DNA of 64,000 bases from Qipengyuania algicida (GTDB lineage Bacteria; Pseudomonadota; Alphaproteobacteria; Sphingomonadales; Sphingomonadaceae): assembly GCF_009828025.1 (NCBI RefSeq), contig NZ_WTYA01000011.1, forward strand, positions 24,677-88,676. Direction: 5' to 3'. Numbering within the stretch: the first letter of the stretch is position 1; the number at the start of each line of letters is the position of its first letter. Below the pieces are notes generated by a model that did not search any database, was not told the origin of the DNA, and saw only the letters and a list, made by a program, of their open reading frames with translations. Shown here in pieces: positions 44,394-52,835 of the stretch. Both the position numbers and the translations under genes were made by a program.

Positions 44394-44758
44394 TGGCGGG
44401 CGTTGTCGGTATCGACCATGTGCAGCTGGCGATGCCCCATGGTGGGGAGGACCGCGCGCGGCGCTTCTTCATCGGCGTGCTGGGGATGGACGAGATCGAG
44501 AAGCCGCCGCATCTGGCGGTCAACGGCGGGTGCTGGTTTGTCGCAGGGCAGGCGCACGTCCATCTGGGTGTTGAGGAGGGCCACATTCCCTCCCGCAAAG
44601 CGCATCCTGCTTTGCTGGTCGACGATCTGGTGGAAGTGCGCCGCAAGCTGGAAATGGCGGGCGTACCGTTCAGTCCGGGCAAGCCGCTCGACGGCTATAT
44701 CCGCGGCGACACCACCGATCCGTTCGGCAATCGGATCGAGCTGATGGAGCAGGTGTGA
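44393..44758 (+). CDS. VOC family protein
   Basis: A 121-residue glyoxalase/vicinal-oxygen-chelate protein: GIDHVQLAMPHGGEDRARRFF, a central VHLGVEEG strand, then HPALLVDDL and DPFGNRIELME. The His and Glu at these sites are the usual metal ligands. The substrate is unknown. Its ATG overlaps the rel TGA, so it is translationally coupled to stringent-response control, an uncommon pairing that may be incidental. Confidence 0.9.
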   Translation: MAGVVGIDHVQLAMPHGGEDRARRFFIGVLGMDEIEKPPHLAVNGGCWFVAGQAHVHLGVEEGHIPSRKAHPALLVDDLVEVRRKLEMAGVPFSPGKPLDGYIRGDTTDPFGNRIELMEQV

Positions 44759-44768
44759 CCGTCGAGCT

Positions 44769-45740
44769 TTAACCGGCAGGCACCGGTCGCACCGGCACCG
44801 GGATATTGCAGATATCCGCGCCGCCCGCCGGGTGAATGAAGAACGGATCGCGCCGGTTGGCGCGCGCATCGGCGTATTTCGCGAAAGCCTGGCTCTCGGT
44901 GGAGAGGTATTCATAGTGCGGCTGCTCGGCGGCGGGCAGGTCGCTGGCGAGGCGCACCGAGAGGATCGGCACGCGCTTGGCCGGGTCTTGGTAAAAGCCC
45001 AGCGGCCCGTGCCCGCGCGGCAGGCTGGAGAGAAATTCCATCCCCTCGATCACCCGCCCGACCAGCGCGATGTTGCGGTCGAGATGGCGCGGCGGGGTGC
45101 CGATCACGGTGTAAAGCTCCGCCCCGGTACCGGTGTCTGGTGAATAGTTCCGCCCGACGCCGACCATGCCGTAGCAGTGGACTGGCCACCACATCTTGCC
45201 ATCACTACCCACAGGCCAGCCGGTGAGAGTGAAGCCAGTAGCTGGTGCATAGGCATCAAGAACATGTGCGAAGCCGATTGCTGGAGCACGTGGGGACTTC
45301 GCCGACGGGGGCGGCACAGGTGACGCATAATCCCCCTCGCTCATCACCTTGAGCCCCTTGGGCAGCGGTTTGGCCTTGGCCGGATCCTCGCCATTGGGAT
45401 CGCCCCATTGGACTACGTAATTGTCCTGCACCCGCACCACGGCGATCCCGTCGTACCAGTGGTCGCGGGCGAGGGTGCGGATATTGTCGACCCAGCCCAG
45501 GCTGAACGGCGCGGGCATCAGCTGGATTACCACTTTGCGCGTCGATCCGTCGGCGGCAGGCGCCAGCGTCATCACCAGAAGATCCCTGGGCGCGATCTTC
45601 ACCCAATCGCTGGCCGGGGCGGCATCGACGATCTCGTTCGGCGAGGGCGCGCTCTTGGGCGGCTCCTGCGAGAGCGCGGGCGAAGCCAGGGCGACCAGAG
45701 GGGCGAGGCGTGCGGCGAGGGCAATCTTTGAGCGGATCAT
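44769..45740 (-). CDS. Secreted cyclophilin-type peptidyl-prolyl isomerase
   Basis: A 323-residue periplasmic protein. A signal peptide ends near LSQE (about residue 26). The cyclophilin-like core includes KVVIQLMPAPFSLGWVDNI, WYDGIAVVRVQDNYVVQWGDP and the later YSPDTGTGAELYTVIGTPPRHLDRNIALVGRVIEGM. Some active-site residues differ from classical PpiA, so isomerase activity is likely but not certain. The ATG at 45740 has the basic n-region MIRSK; an earlier start adds non-signal residues. Convergent with the VOC gene. Confidence 0.85.
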   Translation of the reverse strand: MIRSKIALAARLAPLVALASPALSQEPPKSAPSPNEIVDAAPASDWVKIAPRDLLVMTLAPAADGSTRKVVIQLMPAPFSLGWVDNIRTLARDHWYDGIAVVRVQDNYVVQWGDPNGEDPAKAKPLPKGLKVMSEGDYASPVPPPSAKSPRAPAIGFAHVLDAYAPATGFTLTGWPVGSDGKMWWPVHCYGMVGVGRNYSPDTGTGAELYTVIGTPPRHLDRNIALVGRVIEGMEFLSSLPRGHGPLGFYQDPAKRVPILSVRLASDLPAAEQPHYEYLSTESQAFAKYADARANRRDPFFIHPAGGADICNIPVPVRPVPAG

Positions 45741-45773
45741 GAGGGTGAATGTGCCAAGCACCGCGCCCAAGAG

Positions 45774-45816
45774 AAAGCCCCTCTCCACACGTTTTCTGTG
45801 GGCGGGGAGGGGCTTT
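45774..45816. terminator. Long GC-rich inverted repeat, terminator-like
   Basis: A perfect 10-bp inverted repeat (45774-45783 with 45807-45816) that continues imperfectly inward, with AAA/TTT at its ends, so it resembles a bidirectional terminator. It sits upstream of the isomerase gene, not after any gene now present. It may be the relic of a lost gene or part of the isomerase leader. Confidence 0.4.
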
Positions 45817-46025
45817 GACGCCGAAGTTCGCAGGGAATGCCTGATCCGCGCAGCTCCGGCCTGACTTCGATAGTGTCAAAATGCGACCGGATTATGCCCT
45901 CGGCGCCAATATTGTGCGCGATTGGTGTTCCATGCACTTGCACCCGGCGCGCCGCCAAGCTAGTGGCGCGCCTTCTTGGAGAGCTGGCCGCGCTCAAGTA
46001 GCGAAGCGGCAGTACGACAAGGCGC

Positions 46026-46116
46026 GGAGCGGTGGCCGAGTGGTCGAAGGCGCACGCCTGGAAAGTGTGTATACGGTAACCCCGTATCGTGGGTTCGAAT
46101 CCCACCCGCTCCGCCA
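46026..46116 (+). tRNA. tRNA-Ser (anticodon GGA)
   Basis: A class II tRNA with long variable arm and encoded CCA. The acceptor stem GGAGCGG (46026-46032) pairs with CCGCTCC (46106-46112), G discriminator at 46113 and CCA at 46114-46116. The anticodon stem-loop CACGC CTGGAAA GTGTG gives anticodon GGA, reading UCC and UCU. The T arm GGGTTCGAATCCC is standard. Its 3' end is the probable integration site of the adjacent element. Confidence 0.97.
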
Positions 46117-46305
46117 GTCACCTGATTTCCCATGAACTATGGCGAACGGGTGCGAACTTCAAAAACTTCAGAAAAACAATGTTTAGAAGCGCGCTGCGCT
46201 AGGCTCACCGTTCAGCGAGGTTCGCCAAAGAACGCGCCAAACCGCTTCACAAAGTCGGCTAAAACTATGTCTTGATGACCTCGACTGGTCGGCTATGGTA
46301 AAAAA

Positions 46306-47538
46306 ATGGTCACGCGCGCGCGTAACAAGCTTACTGCTCGGCAGGTCGCGAGCTTCACCGATCCGGGAGTATATTCCGATGGTGGTGGTCTTTATTTGAG
46401 AATTCGCGAGTCCGGACGATCATGGTATTTCATTGGCACACTCAATCGGAAGCGCTTGGAGATGGGCCTCGGCTCAGCCCTTGATGTGTCGCTCGCAAAA
46501 GCTCGAGAAAAGGCTGAAGCGGCACGGCAAGAAATTTTAGAAGGCCGTGATCCACGTGAAGCGCGCAAAGCATCGGCTGAACAAGCTGCACCGATTGTGA
46601 CGTTCGGAAAGTTCGCGATGGAATTCCTCGACGGCATTGAGGACGGTTTCAAGAATCGCAAACACCGCCAGCAGTGGAGGAACACACTCAAAACCTATGC
46701 TGCCTCGCTGTTCGATGTCCCGATCGATGCGATAACGACAGATCAAGTGCTGGCCGTTTTGCAACCGATCTGGCTAACCAAGCCTGAGACCGCTTCCCGT
46801 GTCCGGGGCCGTATCGAACGCATCTTGGATGCCGCGAAAGTGAAGGGCTTACGTAGCGGCGAAAATCCGGCTCGTGGGCGTGGTCACTTAAGCTTGTTGT
46901 TGCCGACGCATAGCAAACAGCGCGTCAAGCACCACCCAGCGCTTCCATTCGCTCAGATGGCTTCGTTTATGGCCAAGCTGCGAACACGGGATGCTATGGC
47001 GGCAAAGGCTCTCGAGTTTACTATTTTGACGGCTGCACGCTCCGGTGAGACTCGTGGCATGACATGGGGCGAGGTCGACCTGAATGCTAAGGTCTGGACA
47101 GTTCCAGCGTCTCGCATGAAAGCTGGTGTCGAGCATCAGGTGCCGCTGAGCGATCCGGCAGTAACCTTGCTGAACGCTGTGGCGACTGAGAAGGATGCGC
47201 GTGACGACATCATCTTCTACGCTCCGCGCGGGGGTGCACTGTCGGACATGTCGATGCTCCAGCTTCTGAAACGCATGGGGCATGGGGACATCACGGTGCA
47301 TGGGTTCCGCTCAGCGTTCCGCGATTGGGCTGGTGAAAAGACCGCCTTTGATCGCGAGACTGTCGAGCTTGCGTTGGCGCATACGATTGGATCGTCGACT
47401 GAGCGAGCCTATCGCCGAGGCCGCGCGCTAGAGAAGCGACGCGACCTGATGGCGGAATGGGCAGTATTTTGCGATGTTCAGGCAGAGGAAGCAGGTTCGA
47501 CAGGCGGCACCACTTCGGGCGGCAGGACGAAACAGTAG
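46306..47538 (+). CDS. int: Tyrosine recombinase (P4-type integrase)
   Basis: A 410-residue integrase. The N-terminal DUF4102-like arm-binding domain (YSDGGGLYLRIRESGRSWYF), a core-binding domain at about 100-200, then the catalytic domain with Arg 245 (LTAARSGETRG), Lys 272, His 332-Arg 335 (VHGFRSAFRDW), His 359 and the nucleophile Tyr 369 (STERAYRRG). All catalytic residues are present, so it should be active. It starts 189 bases after tRNA-Ser, the classic layout for an island integrase. Its end overlaps the convergent DUF927 gene by 61 bases. Confidence 0.95.
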   Translation: MVTRARNKLTARQVASFTDPGVYSDGGGLYLRIRESGRSWYFIGTLNRKRLEMGLGSALDVSLAKAREKAEAARQEILEGRDPREARKASAEQAAPIVTFGKFAMEFLDGIEDGFKNRKHRQQWRNTLKTYAASLFDVPIDAITTDQVLAVLQPIWLTKPETASRVRGRIERILDAAKVKGLRSGENPARGRGHLSLLLPTHSKQRVKHHPALPFAQMASFMAKLRTRDAMAAKALEFTILTAARSGETRGMTWGEVDLNAKVWTVPASRMKAGVEHQVPLSDPAVTLLNAVATEKDARDDIIFYAPRGGALSDMSMLQLLKRMGHGDITVHGFRSAFRDWAGEKTAFDRETVELALAHTIGSSTERAYRRGRALEKRRDLMAEWAVFCDVQAEEAGSTGGTTSGGRTKQ

Positions 47539-49121
47539 AACCGCTCCTTCTTGTACCGGGCGCCTTTTCGAACTTGTCGCTGCGTGGTGAGACGGTCTTT
47601 GTCGCGAATAATAAGGTCGGTATAGCGACCAGATTTGGCGAGTTTTCGAAAATCGGGGAAGTATCGCTTCTGTATGGCATCGGTAAGGAGCAATTCTGTC
47701 CGACCCTTCACGCCCGATTTGAGAAAGGCGCCATGCGCCTCAAAGCGCTTCTTGGTGAGATTGGGCGCGGTCCGGTTACGCAGGTCCAGCGTTTGGTGTA
47801 GACCAGCTACCAACTTTAGGCGCGCTTGTAGCGGCATTAACGCGGGTCGCTGCAAAAGATAATTCTGAAAGGCAGCAACGCATGCTGACATGCAATCCCA
47901 TTCCTCGGGCAGCACATTGGCTTCCTGAGCTATGATGCCTGCGACATACAGAAGTCCGAAGGCGGAGCTTATCCGACTTTTCTCTGCAGTTGAGCCAGCC
48001 ATACCGAGGCGCTGTTCAAACGTTGCGATGCCGTCGCGGATCCGCTGGCGGAAGGCATAGTCATCGGCCGCACGAAGATCGACGATATGAGCGATAAACT
48101 TTGGAAATGCGGTACCAAATTGTTGCCGCGCTGAGCGATTGAGGTGCTGCATGACGTCAGCAGTCGAGGCGAATCCATCAGGGATGAAATCCAGCACACC
48201 AAGTGGTGGTCCATTCACCTCTAGCGAGATGAGGCGCTGCATTGCGGCTTCAGCTGTATCGTGGTCGAGTTGCGCCAGATCATCGGCGAAAGGCGAATTA
48301 CTCGAGAGCGCGTAGATGAATGAGTGTTGCCGACGAGAAGGCTGTATTGCACTGACTTTGGGCGTTCCGTGGGCCATCCTGAAATTGAAGGTTTTCGTAG
48401 ATTGCGGGCTTCGATCCGCTCTCATGCTACCTTCATCAATGGGCAAAATGCGATCTTCGAACTCGGCAAACGCCTGTTCATGGCCAAAATCGGTTGCATG
48501 AAATGTTGGCATATCAGCGGGATCGCCGCTGATTGACGCCATGAGTGTCAATAGCGTCGTCTTACCTGTGTTCCCAGGTCCGTAACATTCAATGCCTCCA
48601 TTTAAGTTTGTCTCCGCAAAGCGCTGAAGTGGCGCGGCAAAGCCAGCCATGATCGCCACCATCGGAAGCGATTGGCCCGTCAACACTTCCGGGATCGCTT
48701 TTCTCCATTTGAGCGGACTGCCCGATCTTGCTGCCTTTCGGTCCCTACCAGTGAAAACAGCCGTGCCCTTCGGAGCCCCTTTGGGGCGAAGCACAATTCC
48801 GGTCGGAAGCGCGTAATAGGGTTCGGTCCAGCCCGGCTTCTCGATCAGAGGTTCCTGTCGAAACTGGGTAGTCTTGTTGACGACATCAAGCAGGGCGTTC
48901 CAGTCATCGCTGGCGATAATTACGATACCCTTCTCGGCAAGCAATTTGCGGACGTTCAACTTTTCGCCAACGAACGAGAGGCGAGGAATTTCAAATGCTT
49001 TTTCGTTGCTTGTAAATCGCACGTATTGGGTGCCGCTAAGAGCGGCGACACCCTCGACGGTAACGGATTGGCCGGTCGAGAGATCAAGTTCTATAGGTGC
49101 GTTTGGGGTCGATTTTGCCAT
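47478..49121 (-). CDS. DUF927 domain protein (P-loop ATPase, helicase-like)
   Basis: A 547-residue protein. The DUF927 core has a Walker A in CYGPGNTGKTTLLTLM, a Walker B-like ILPIDEGS, and FIYALSSNSPF with a sensor Asn. DUF927 ATPases are carried by integrated elements, commonly with primase-like domains, and are thought to act as replication helicases. No primase domain is visible here. It is convergent with the integrase and follows the Rep-like gene by 242 bases. The ATG at 49121 gives a polar N-terminus. Confidence 0.8.
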   Translation of the reverse strand: MAKSTPNAPIELDLSTGQSVTVEGVAALSGTQYVRFTSNEKAFEIPRLSFVGEKLNVRKLLAEKGIVIIASDDWNALLDVVNKTTQFRQEPLIEKPGWTEPYYALPTGIVLRPKGAPKGTAVFTGRDRKAARSGSPLKWRKAIPEVLTGQSLPMVAIMAGFAAPLQRFAETNLNGGIECYGPGNTGKTTLLTLMASISGDPADMPTFHATDFGHEQAFAEFEDRILPIDEGSMRADRSPQSTKTFNFRMAHGTPKVSAIQPSRRQHSFIYALSSNSPFADDLAQLDHDTAEAAMQRLISLEVNGPPLGVLDFIPDGFASTADVMQHLNRSARQQFGTAFPKFIAHIVDLRAADDYAFRQRIRDGIATFEQRLGMAGSTAEKSRISSAFGLLYVAGIIAQEANVLPEEWDCMSACVAAFQNYLLQRPALMPLQARLKLVAGLHQTLDLRNRTAPNLTKKRFEAHGAFLKSGVKGRTELLLTDAIQKRYFPDFRKLAKSGRYTDLIIRDKDRLTTQRQVRKGARYKKERFYCFVLPPEVVPPVEPASSA

Positions 49122-49363
49122 ATTGCATTACTCCGGAAAGCGGTGATTTCGGTGTTTTTTGGGCGCAGCCAGACCCTTGGGCGAAATCGGATAATCACCG
49201 AAAACACCGATGTCCTGGTAAGGGGGGCTGCTGAAATTGGGTGCTCAGATCGAGCAGATATGAGACGGTGCAGTGTTACTGCTTCAACAGCTCAAAACAC
49301 GTCCCCAGAGCCTCACACAGACCCATTCGATGCCGATTCAGACGATTCCACCGCGTCATAGGT
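49122..49363. other. Intergenic stretch between DUF927 and Rep-like genes
   Basis: No gene is supported here. The stretch is mixed in composition and may hold the DUF927 promoter and, given the Rep-like gene next to it, an origin-type sequence. I see no clear nick-site hairpin. Confidence 0.3.
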
Positions 49364-50257
49364 TTACCGCCTGCTCGACGTCTGTTGCAGGCCGTTGCGT
49401 GTGACGCGCAGACCGATCAGCAACGCCAGATCTTGCAGCTCGAATTGATCGAGCCATAGGAGTACCTGCGAGTGGAATGGTTCCGGGATCGCACGCTTGT
49501 CGCGGACCCTGCGACGCTGCCCAGCTTCGTTGATGAAGATCGGCCGGGACGGCCAGAACGACTGCATAAGATAGGTCAGTGGGTAAGGTAGGTCGTATAG
49601 CGGCTTCCGCCGAACCCAGACGCGGCGGTAGACCGGAGACCAGCTACCATCTGGCAAGGTCCTGACCGACTTATAGTTCGGCTTCTTCCTGAGGCGATCT
49701 AGGACCGGAACCATTTCGTTGCTGCACAGACCGTGGACATGCAGACGGTAGACCTTCGCATTCGGGTCGTACTCGCCATGGATGTAGACGAACATCCAGC
49801 CTTTCGTCTTTGCTGCTCCAGCACGGTAGAGATCGGCACGCAGACGGCGTAATAAGGCCTTGGGATCGACGCCCATCAGCTCGTCAGGCGTGAACTCCCA
49901 ATGGCGCGGAATGATCGTGAAGGTCGTCGCCTGAGCGTCAGCCTCCTCGTAAAGACGGCAAAGAGAGCCAACTACTCGAATCCGATGTCGGCGCATTGCC
50001 ACTGCAGAAGCCGGGCTTCTCGCAGTATCAACACCTTTACGCCTTGCAGCAGCTCCCACCTTGTCGGTTAGCCTTCGAACCCAGCAGTTCGGCAGCTGAT
50101 CTGGAAACTTCTTTGAGGCCTTGGCCAAGCATAGGGCACGGCGCTGATCTTCGCGCCGTGCTTCCTGCTGGGTTTCGATTAGAGCCTCTACGTTCGAGTA
50201 GTATATGCGTTCATCATCAGCGAGTAACCAATCAGCCCCGATGCTATAGCTAGGCAT
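49364..50257 (-). CDS. Putative HUH-type replication initiator
   Basis: A 297-residue basic protein. Residues 173-175 form HVH in VYRLHVHGLC, the metal-binding HUH motif, and residues 225-229 are YPLTY in the expected place for the nicking tyrosine pair. The order and spacing resemble rolling-circle Rep proteins of small phages and plasmids. The overall sequence is not one I can assign to a named family. It starts inside the end of the upstream HTH gene (8-base overlap), so they are coupled. Confidence 0.55.
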   Translation of the reverse strand: MPSYSIGADWLLADDERIYYSNVEALIETQQEARREDQRRALCLAKASKKFPDQLPNCWVRRLTDKVGAAARRKGVDTARSPASAVAMRRHRIRVVGSLCRLYEEADAQATTFTIIPRHWEFTPDELMGVDPKALLRRLRADLYRAGAAKTKGWMFVYIHGEYDPNAKVYRLHVHGLCSNEMVPVLDRLRKKPNYKSVRTLPDGSWSPVYRRVWVRRKPLYDLPYPLTYLMQSFWPSRPIFINEAGQRRRVRDKRAIPEPFHSQVLLWLDQFELQDLALLIGLRVTRNGLQQTSSRR

Positions 50258-50573
50258 TTGTGGTCGCCACAAATCGACGGATGCTTCGCATGGTTACACG
50301 GGTTGCGCGACCGTATTTTCGACGCTCAAGCTTCCCTTCCCTGAGAAGCGCGAAGGTTTTTGTTTTTTTGAAGCCTATCAAGCGACAAGTTTCTTTAACG
50401 GTAACAAGCATAGGAGCATTGCCGTTGTATCTAGATTCTATATAATCGGTATAACGAGCAAGAAGTTCTGGTTTCATATCGTCAGGAGCAGGGAAATAGT
50501 GGATACTCTTATCCACTCCATCAGGCGTGACAACTTCTAATAGTATTGGTAACTTGGAAGACAATTCAACCAT
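50250..50573 (-). CDS. Excisionase/AlpA-like HTH protein
   Basis: A 107-residue protein. Residues about 55-103 form a winged helix-turn-helix of the MerR-like excisionase type (LVTVKETCRLIGFKKTKTFALLREG, then RRKYGRATRV). The N-terminal half is unassigned. In satellites and islands such proteins (AlpA, Xis) control integrase and excision. It is the first gene of the minus-strand HTH-Rep-DUF927 group. Confidence 0.8.
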   Translation of the reverse strand: MVELSSKLPILLEVVTPDGVDKSIHYFPAPDDMKPELLARYTDYIESRYNGNAPMLVTVKETCRLIGFKKTKTFALLREGKLERRKYGRATRVTMRSIRRFVATTNA

Positions 50574-50711
50574 AAGCCAGTTCCTTTCAAAACTGGCGAA
50601 CCATTTATGATGGTTACATGGGCCGGTCTACAAGTTTATTTTCGTACCGACTTCTGCTTTTTATTGAAATCTAGGTTTTGAAGAGTAGCACTAGAGTGCT
50701 ACATTGGCGGT

Positions 50712-51437
50712 ATGTCGTTTATCAGACCAGTCCAGATTGAGCCTGAATGGATCACTAAAGCTCAGATTTATATGCTGAAACGTGCGCCACTAGAATTCGC
50801 GCCGCAGCTTAGAAAAAACACGCTCGCCCGAGTGGAGGACAAAATCGTAGGGGAGCTGAGAAATCGGCGCTTGAATGTCACAAGCAGGGGTAGGACCAGT
50901 GATGGGCTAACACCGAATGAGTGGCTCAGGGTGACGCTCTATGCCGTCGTTCATCCTTGGCTGGCATTTCTTCAAGGTGAGGAAATTTGCAATAGAATCC
51001 CTGAGAAATTAATAGAACCAGAAAAACTCATGTCGAATGAGGCTGTTATGTTTCATCAGCTGATCGGCGCGGTTTTGGCTGACAACCCTAAGGTCATAAC
51101 GCCAAGCGAAAGGGATCGGTTGGCACAGCCGATGTGGCATGCGTTTCGCCACTACATTCCACCGTCACTGCTTCTCGGCTTCAATCATCAGTACCCGGCA
51201 CACCGTAAGGGAAGCTCGACTGTCTCAGGCTATATTGAGTCGGAGCTGATCGGGTGGGTGAAGGAGCAACGGCTCTATGCTAGGCTCAGGAATTGTCCGC
51301 TCGACAAGTTCCGAAATGAATACTCGGGAGTAGTGGACGATTATGTTGATGCTGAGCACGAACAGCTTAGGAAATCTAACTTAGAAGAGATGAACAAATT
51401 CCCAGTTCTCTTGGAGGCCATTAAGCAGCTGATATAG
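50712..51437 (+). CDS. Orphan hypothetical protein of the island
   Basis: A 241-residue soluble protein, mostly helical, with no signal or membrane segment. Segments such as LTPNEWLRVTLYAVVHPWLAFLQG and WHAFRHYIPPSLLLGFNHQYPA are rich in Trp and His. I recognise no family. Its codon use is less GC-biased than chromosomal neighbours. It is divergent from the HTH gene across 138 bases. Confidence 0.6.
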   Translation: MSFIRPVQIEPEWITKAQIYMLKRAPLEFAPQLRKNTLARVEDKIVGELRNRRLNVTSRGRTSDGLTPNEWLRVTLYAVVHPWLAFLQGEEICNRIPEKLIEPEKLMSNEAVMFHQLIGAVLADNPKVITPSERDRLAQPMWHAFRHYIPPSLLLGFNHQYPAHRKGSSTVSGYIESELIGWVKEQRLYARLRNCPLDKFRNEYSGVVDDYVDAEHEQLRKSNLEEMNKFPVLLEAIKQLI

Positions 51438-51564
51438 CTCCAAATATTGCTGCCCATAATTAGGTCCAGTAACACTGTGCGCAGCGCTGCATAGCGCCAC
51501 GACGACCGAACGGAGTGATTCGGCGTCGGCTTCACTACACAATCAAACACTGGAGAACCGGACC

Positions 51565-52200
51565 ATGGATTCCGAGAGCAAGACCACTTTGCCTAGCGAA
51601 CTGGACGCAGGCCACGCAGCCCGCATCGTCGAGAACATCAACGATCTCGAACGCGACTACCGATTGGCCGAAGGCCCCATGACCGAATGGCTGCTAAGCC
51701 AGATCGCAGCCACCATGCGCAATGCACTGGGCGACGGCTACGAAGTGTTCCGCACCGATTATACGATCCTCATCATGACCTCGGACTGGAAGCCGACCAA
51801 GCGGCTCGGTCGCGGAGATGCGTGGCTGGAGCTGATGGAGCTGACCGAAGACGAAAGCGGCTACACCTGGCTTGCGGCTGCTACCGGCTCGGGTGACACC
51901 AAGATGGTGCTGGAACTCATGTGGCGTCCGGGCCTGATCCATACCGGAGAAGCGATTGCCGCTGATAAGGCTCACGCAGCCAAGTTGGAGAAGATTGGCT
52001 TCCAGCGTCACGAGGATACTGGCAAGCGCTGGTACATTCCTTTTGTGATCGACCGGATGCAACTGGCCAAAGGCTTTTCCGAGAACGACATCGACGCAGC
52101 CTTGCTGCCAGTGAAGAAGGCGGTCGAGGCTATTGCTGCCGGTAAAGCCGATCTCGATCAGCTCATCGCCAAGGTCCAAGACACCGGAAAGGGCGCTTAG
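51565..52200 (+). CDS. Hypothetical protein, GC-rich orphan
   Basis: A 211-residue acidic protein with a helical N-terminus (DAGHAARIVENINDLERDYRLAEG), a beta-rich middle (GYEVFRTDYTILIMTSDWKP, DAWLELMELTEDE, TWLAAATGSGDT) and a helical C-terminus. A GGAGAACCGGACC ribosome site precedes the ATG. No family recognised. It is convergent with the XRE regulator, overlapping 4 bases. Its composition is closer to the chromosome than to the island. Confidence 0.6.
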   Translation: MDSESKTTLPSELDAGHAARIVENINDLERDYRLAEGPMTEWLLSQIAATMRNALGDGYEVFRTDYTILIMTSDWKPTKRLGRGDAWLELMELTEDESGYTWLAAATGSGDTKMVLELMWRPGLIHTGEAIAADKAHAAKLEKIGFQRHEDTGKRWYIPFVIDRMQLAKGFSENDIDAALLPVKKAVEAIAAGKADLDQLIAKVQDTGKGA

Positions 52201-52487
52201 GAGCCAGTCTCTTGCGGGTTGATCGCTTGGCTGCGACGATCAAGGGGAATGGCTGCGACTACCTCGGCAGGGTCAAGGTCCAAGGCCCGAGCAATGTCCA
52301 CCAGTTCGACCACATCGAGCCGTCGTTCGCCAAGCTCAACCCGCGAGATAAACTGTCGGTGCAGTCCGAGCTTATCGCCCAGCTGCTGTTGCGACATGCC
52401 AAGCTCGGCACGCCGCGCTGCAAGGTTCGCAATCAGCTGGCGATAGCGGTCATCGCGAAATCCGGGAGTTGTGAGTCGGCGAACCAT
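52197..52487 (-). CDS. XRE family HTH regulator
   Basis: A 96-residue protein. The HTH lies at about residues 22-75: LAARRAELGMSQQQLGDKLGLHRQFISRVELGERRLDVVELVDIARAL. The tail ADLDPAEVV is common in alphaproteobacterial XRE proteins. ATG 52487 is chosen as the first Met before the domain. It may regulate the neighbouring divergent membrane genes. Confidence 0.88.
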   Translation of the reverse strand: MVRRLTTPGFRDDRYRQLIANLAARRAELGMSQQQLGDKLGLHRQFISRVELGERRLDVVELVDIARALDLDPAEVVAAIPLDRRSQAINPQETGS

Positions 52488-52618
52488 TCGGGCTCTGTCG
52501 GCCAGCTTGACCGGCGCACAGAAACTGTGACAAGCACTTGTGCTCGGGTTACCGAATGCACCAGCGCAATTGCTGTCAGCAAACCAATGCATTTGGCTCG
52601 ATCGGGGAAACAGACACA

Positions 52619-52831
52619 ATGATGGGTCCGCTTCGAAAACTGGCAGATCGGCTTGGTCGCATTGTGGTGCGAACCGTGCGGGTGATCCTGATCACGATAG
52701 GGTCGCTCGGCATCGCGTGGTTCTGCTTCACCTTCGGCTGGGGTGGCTGGCCGCAGACGACGTGCAGCTTCGAGCGCATATCCGCGAGTTTGGCGCACCG
52801 ACCAGCTCAACCATGTTATGTTGGGAAATAG
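52619..52831 (+). CDS. Small membrane hypothetical protein
   Basis: A possible 70-residue protein with a basic N-terminus and one hydrophobic helix at about residues 20-40 (VILITIGSLGIAWFCFTFGW). Its stop is 4 bases before the next gene, consistent with an operon. No clear ribosome site or family is seen, so it may not be real. Confidence 0.4.
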   Translation: MMGPLRKLADRLGRIVVRTVRVILITIGSLGIAWFCFTFGWGGWPQTTCSFERISASLAHRPAQPCYVGK

Positions 52832-52835
52832 ATCA

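Noticed and set aside
45946..45972. Two GGCGCGCC octamers as an attachment site or promoter element
   Set aside because: They are self-complementary GC octamers that can arise by chance in GC-rich DNA; no second copy beyond the island was seen.
49270..51480. CAGTAACACTG at both ends of the Rep/HTH segment as a boundary repeat
   Set aside because: Only about 11 bases and in inverted order; too short to call.
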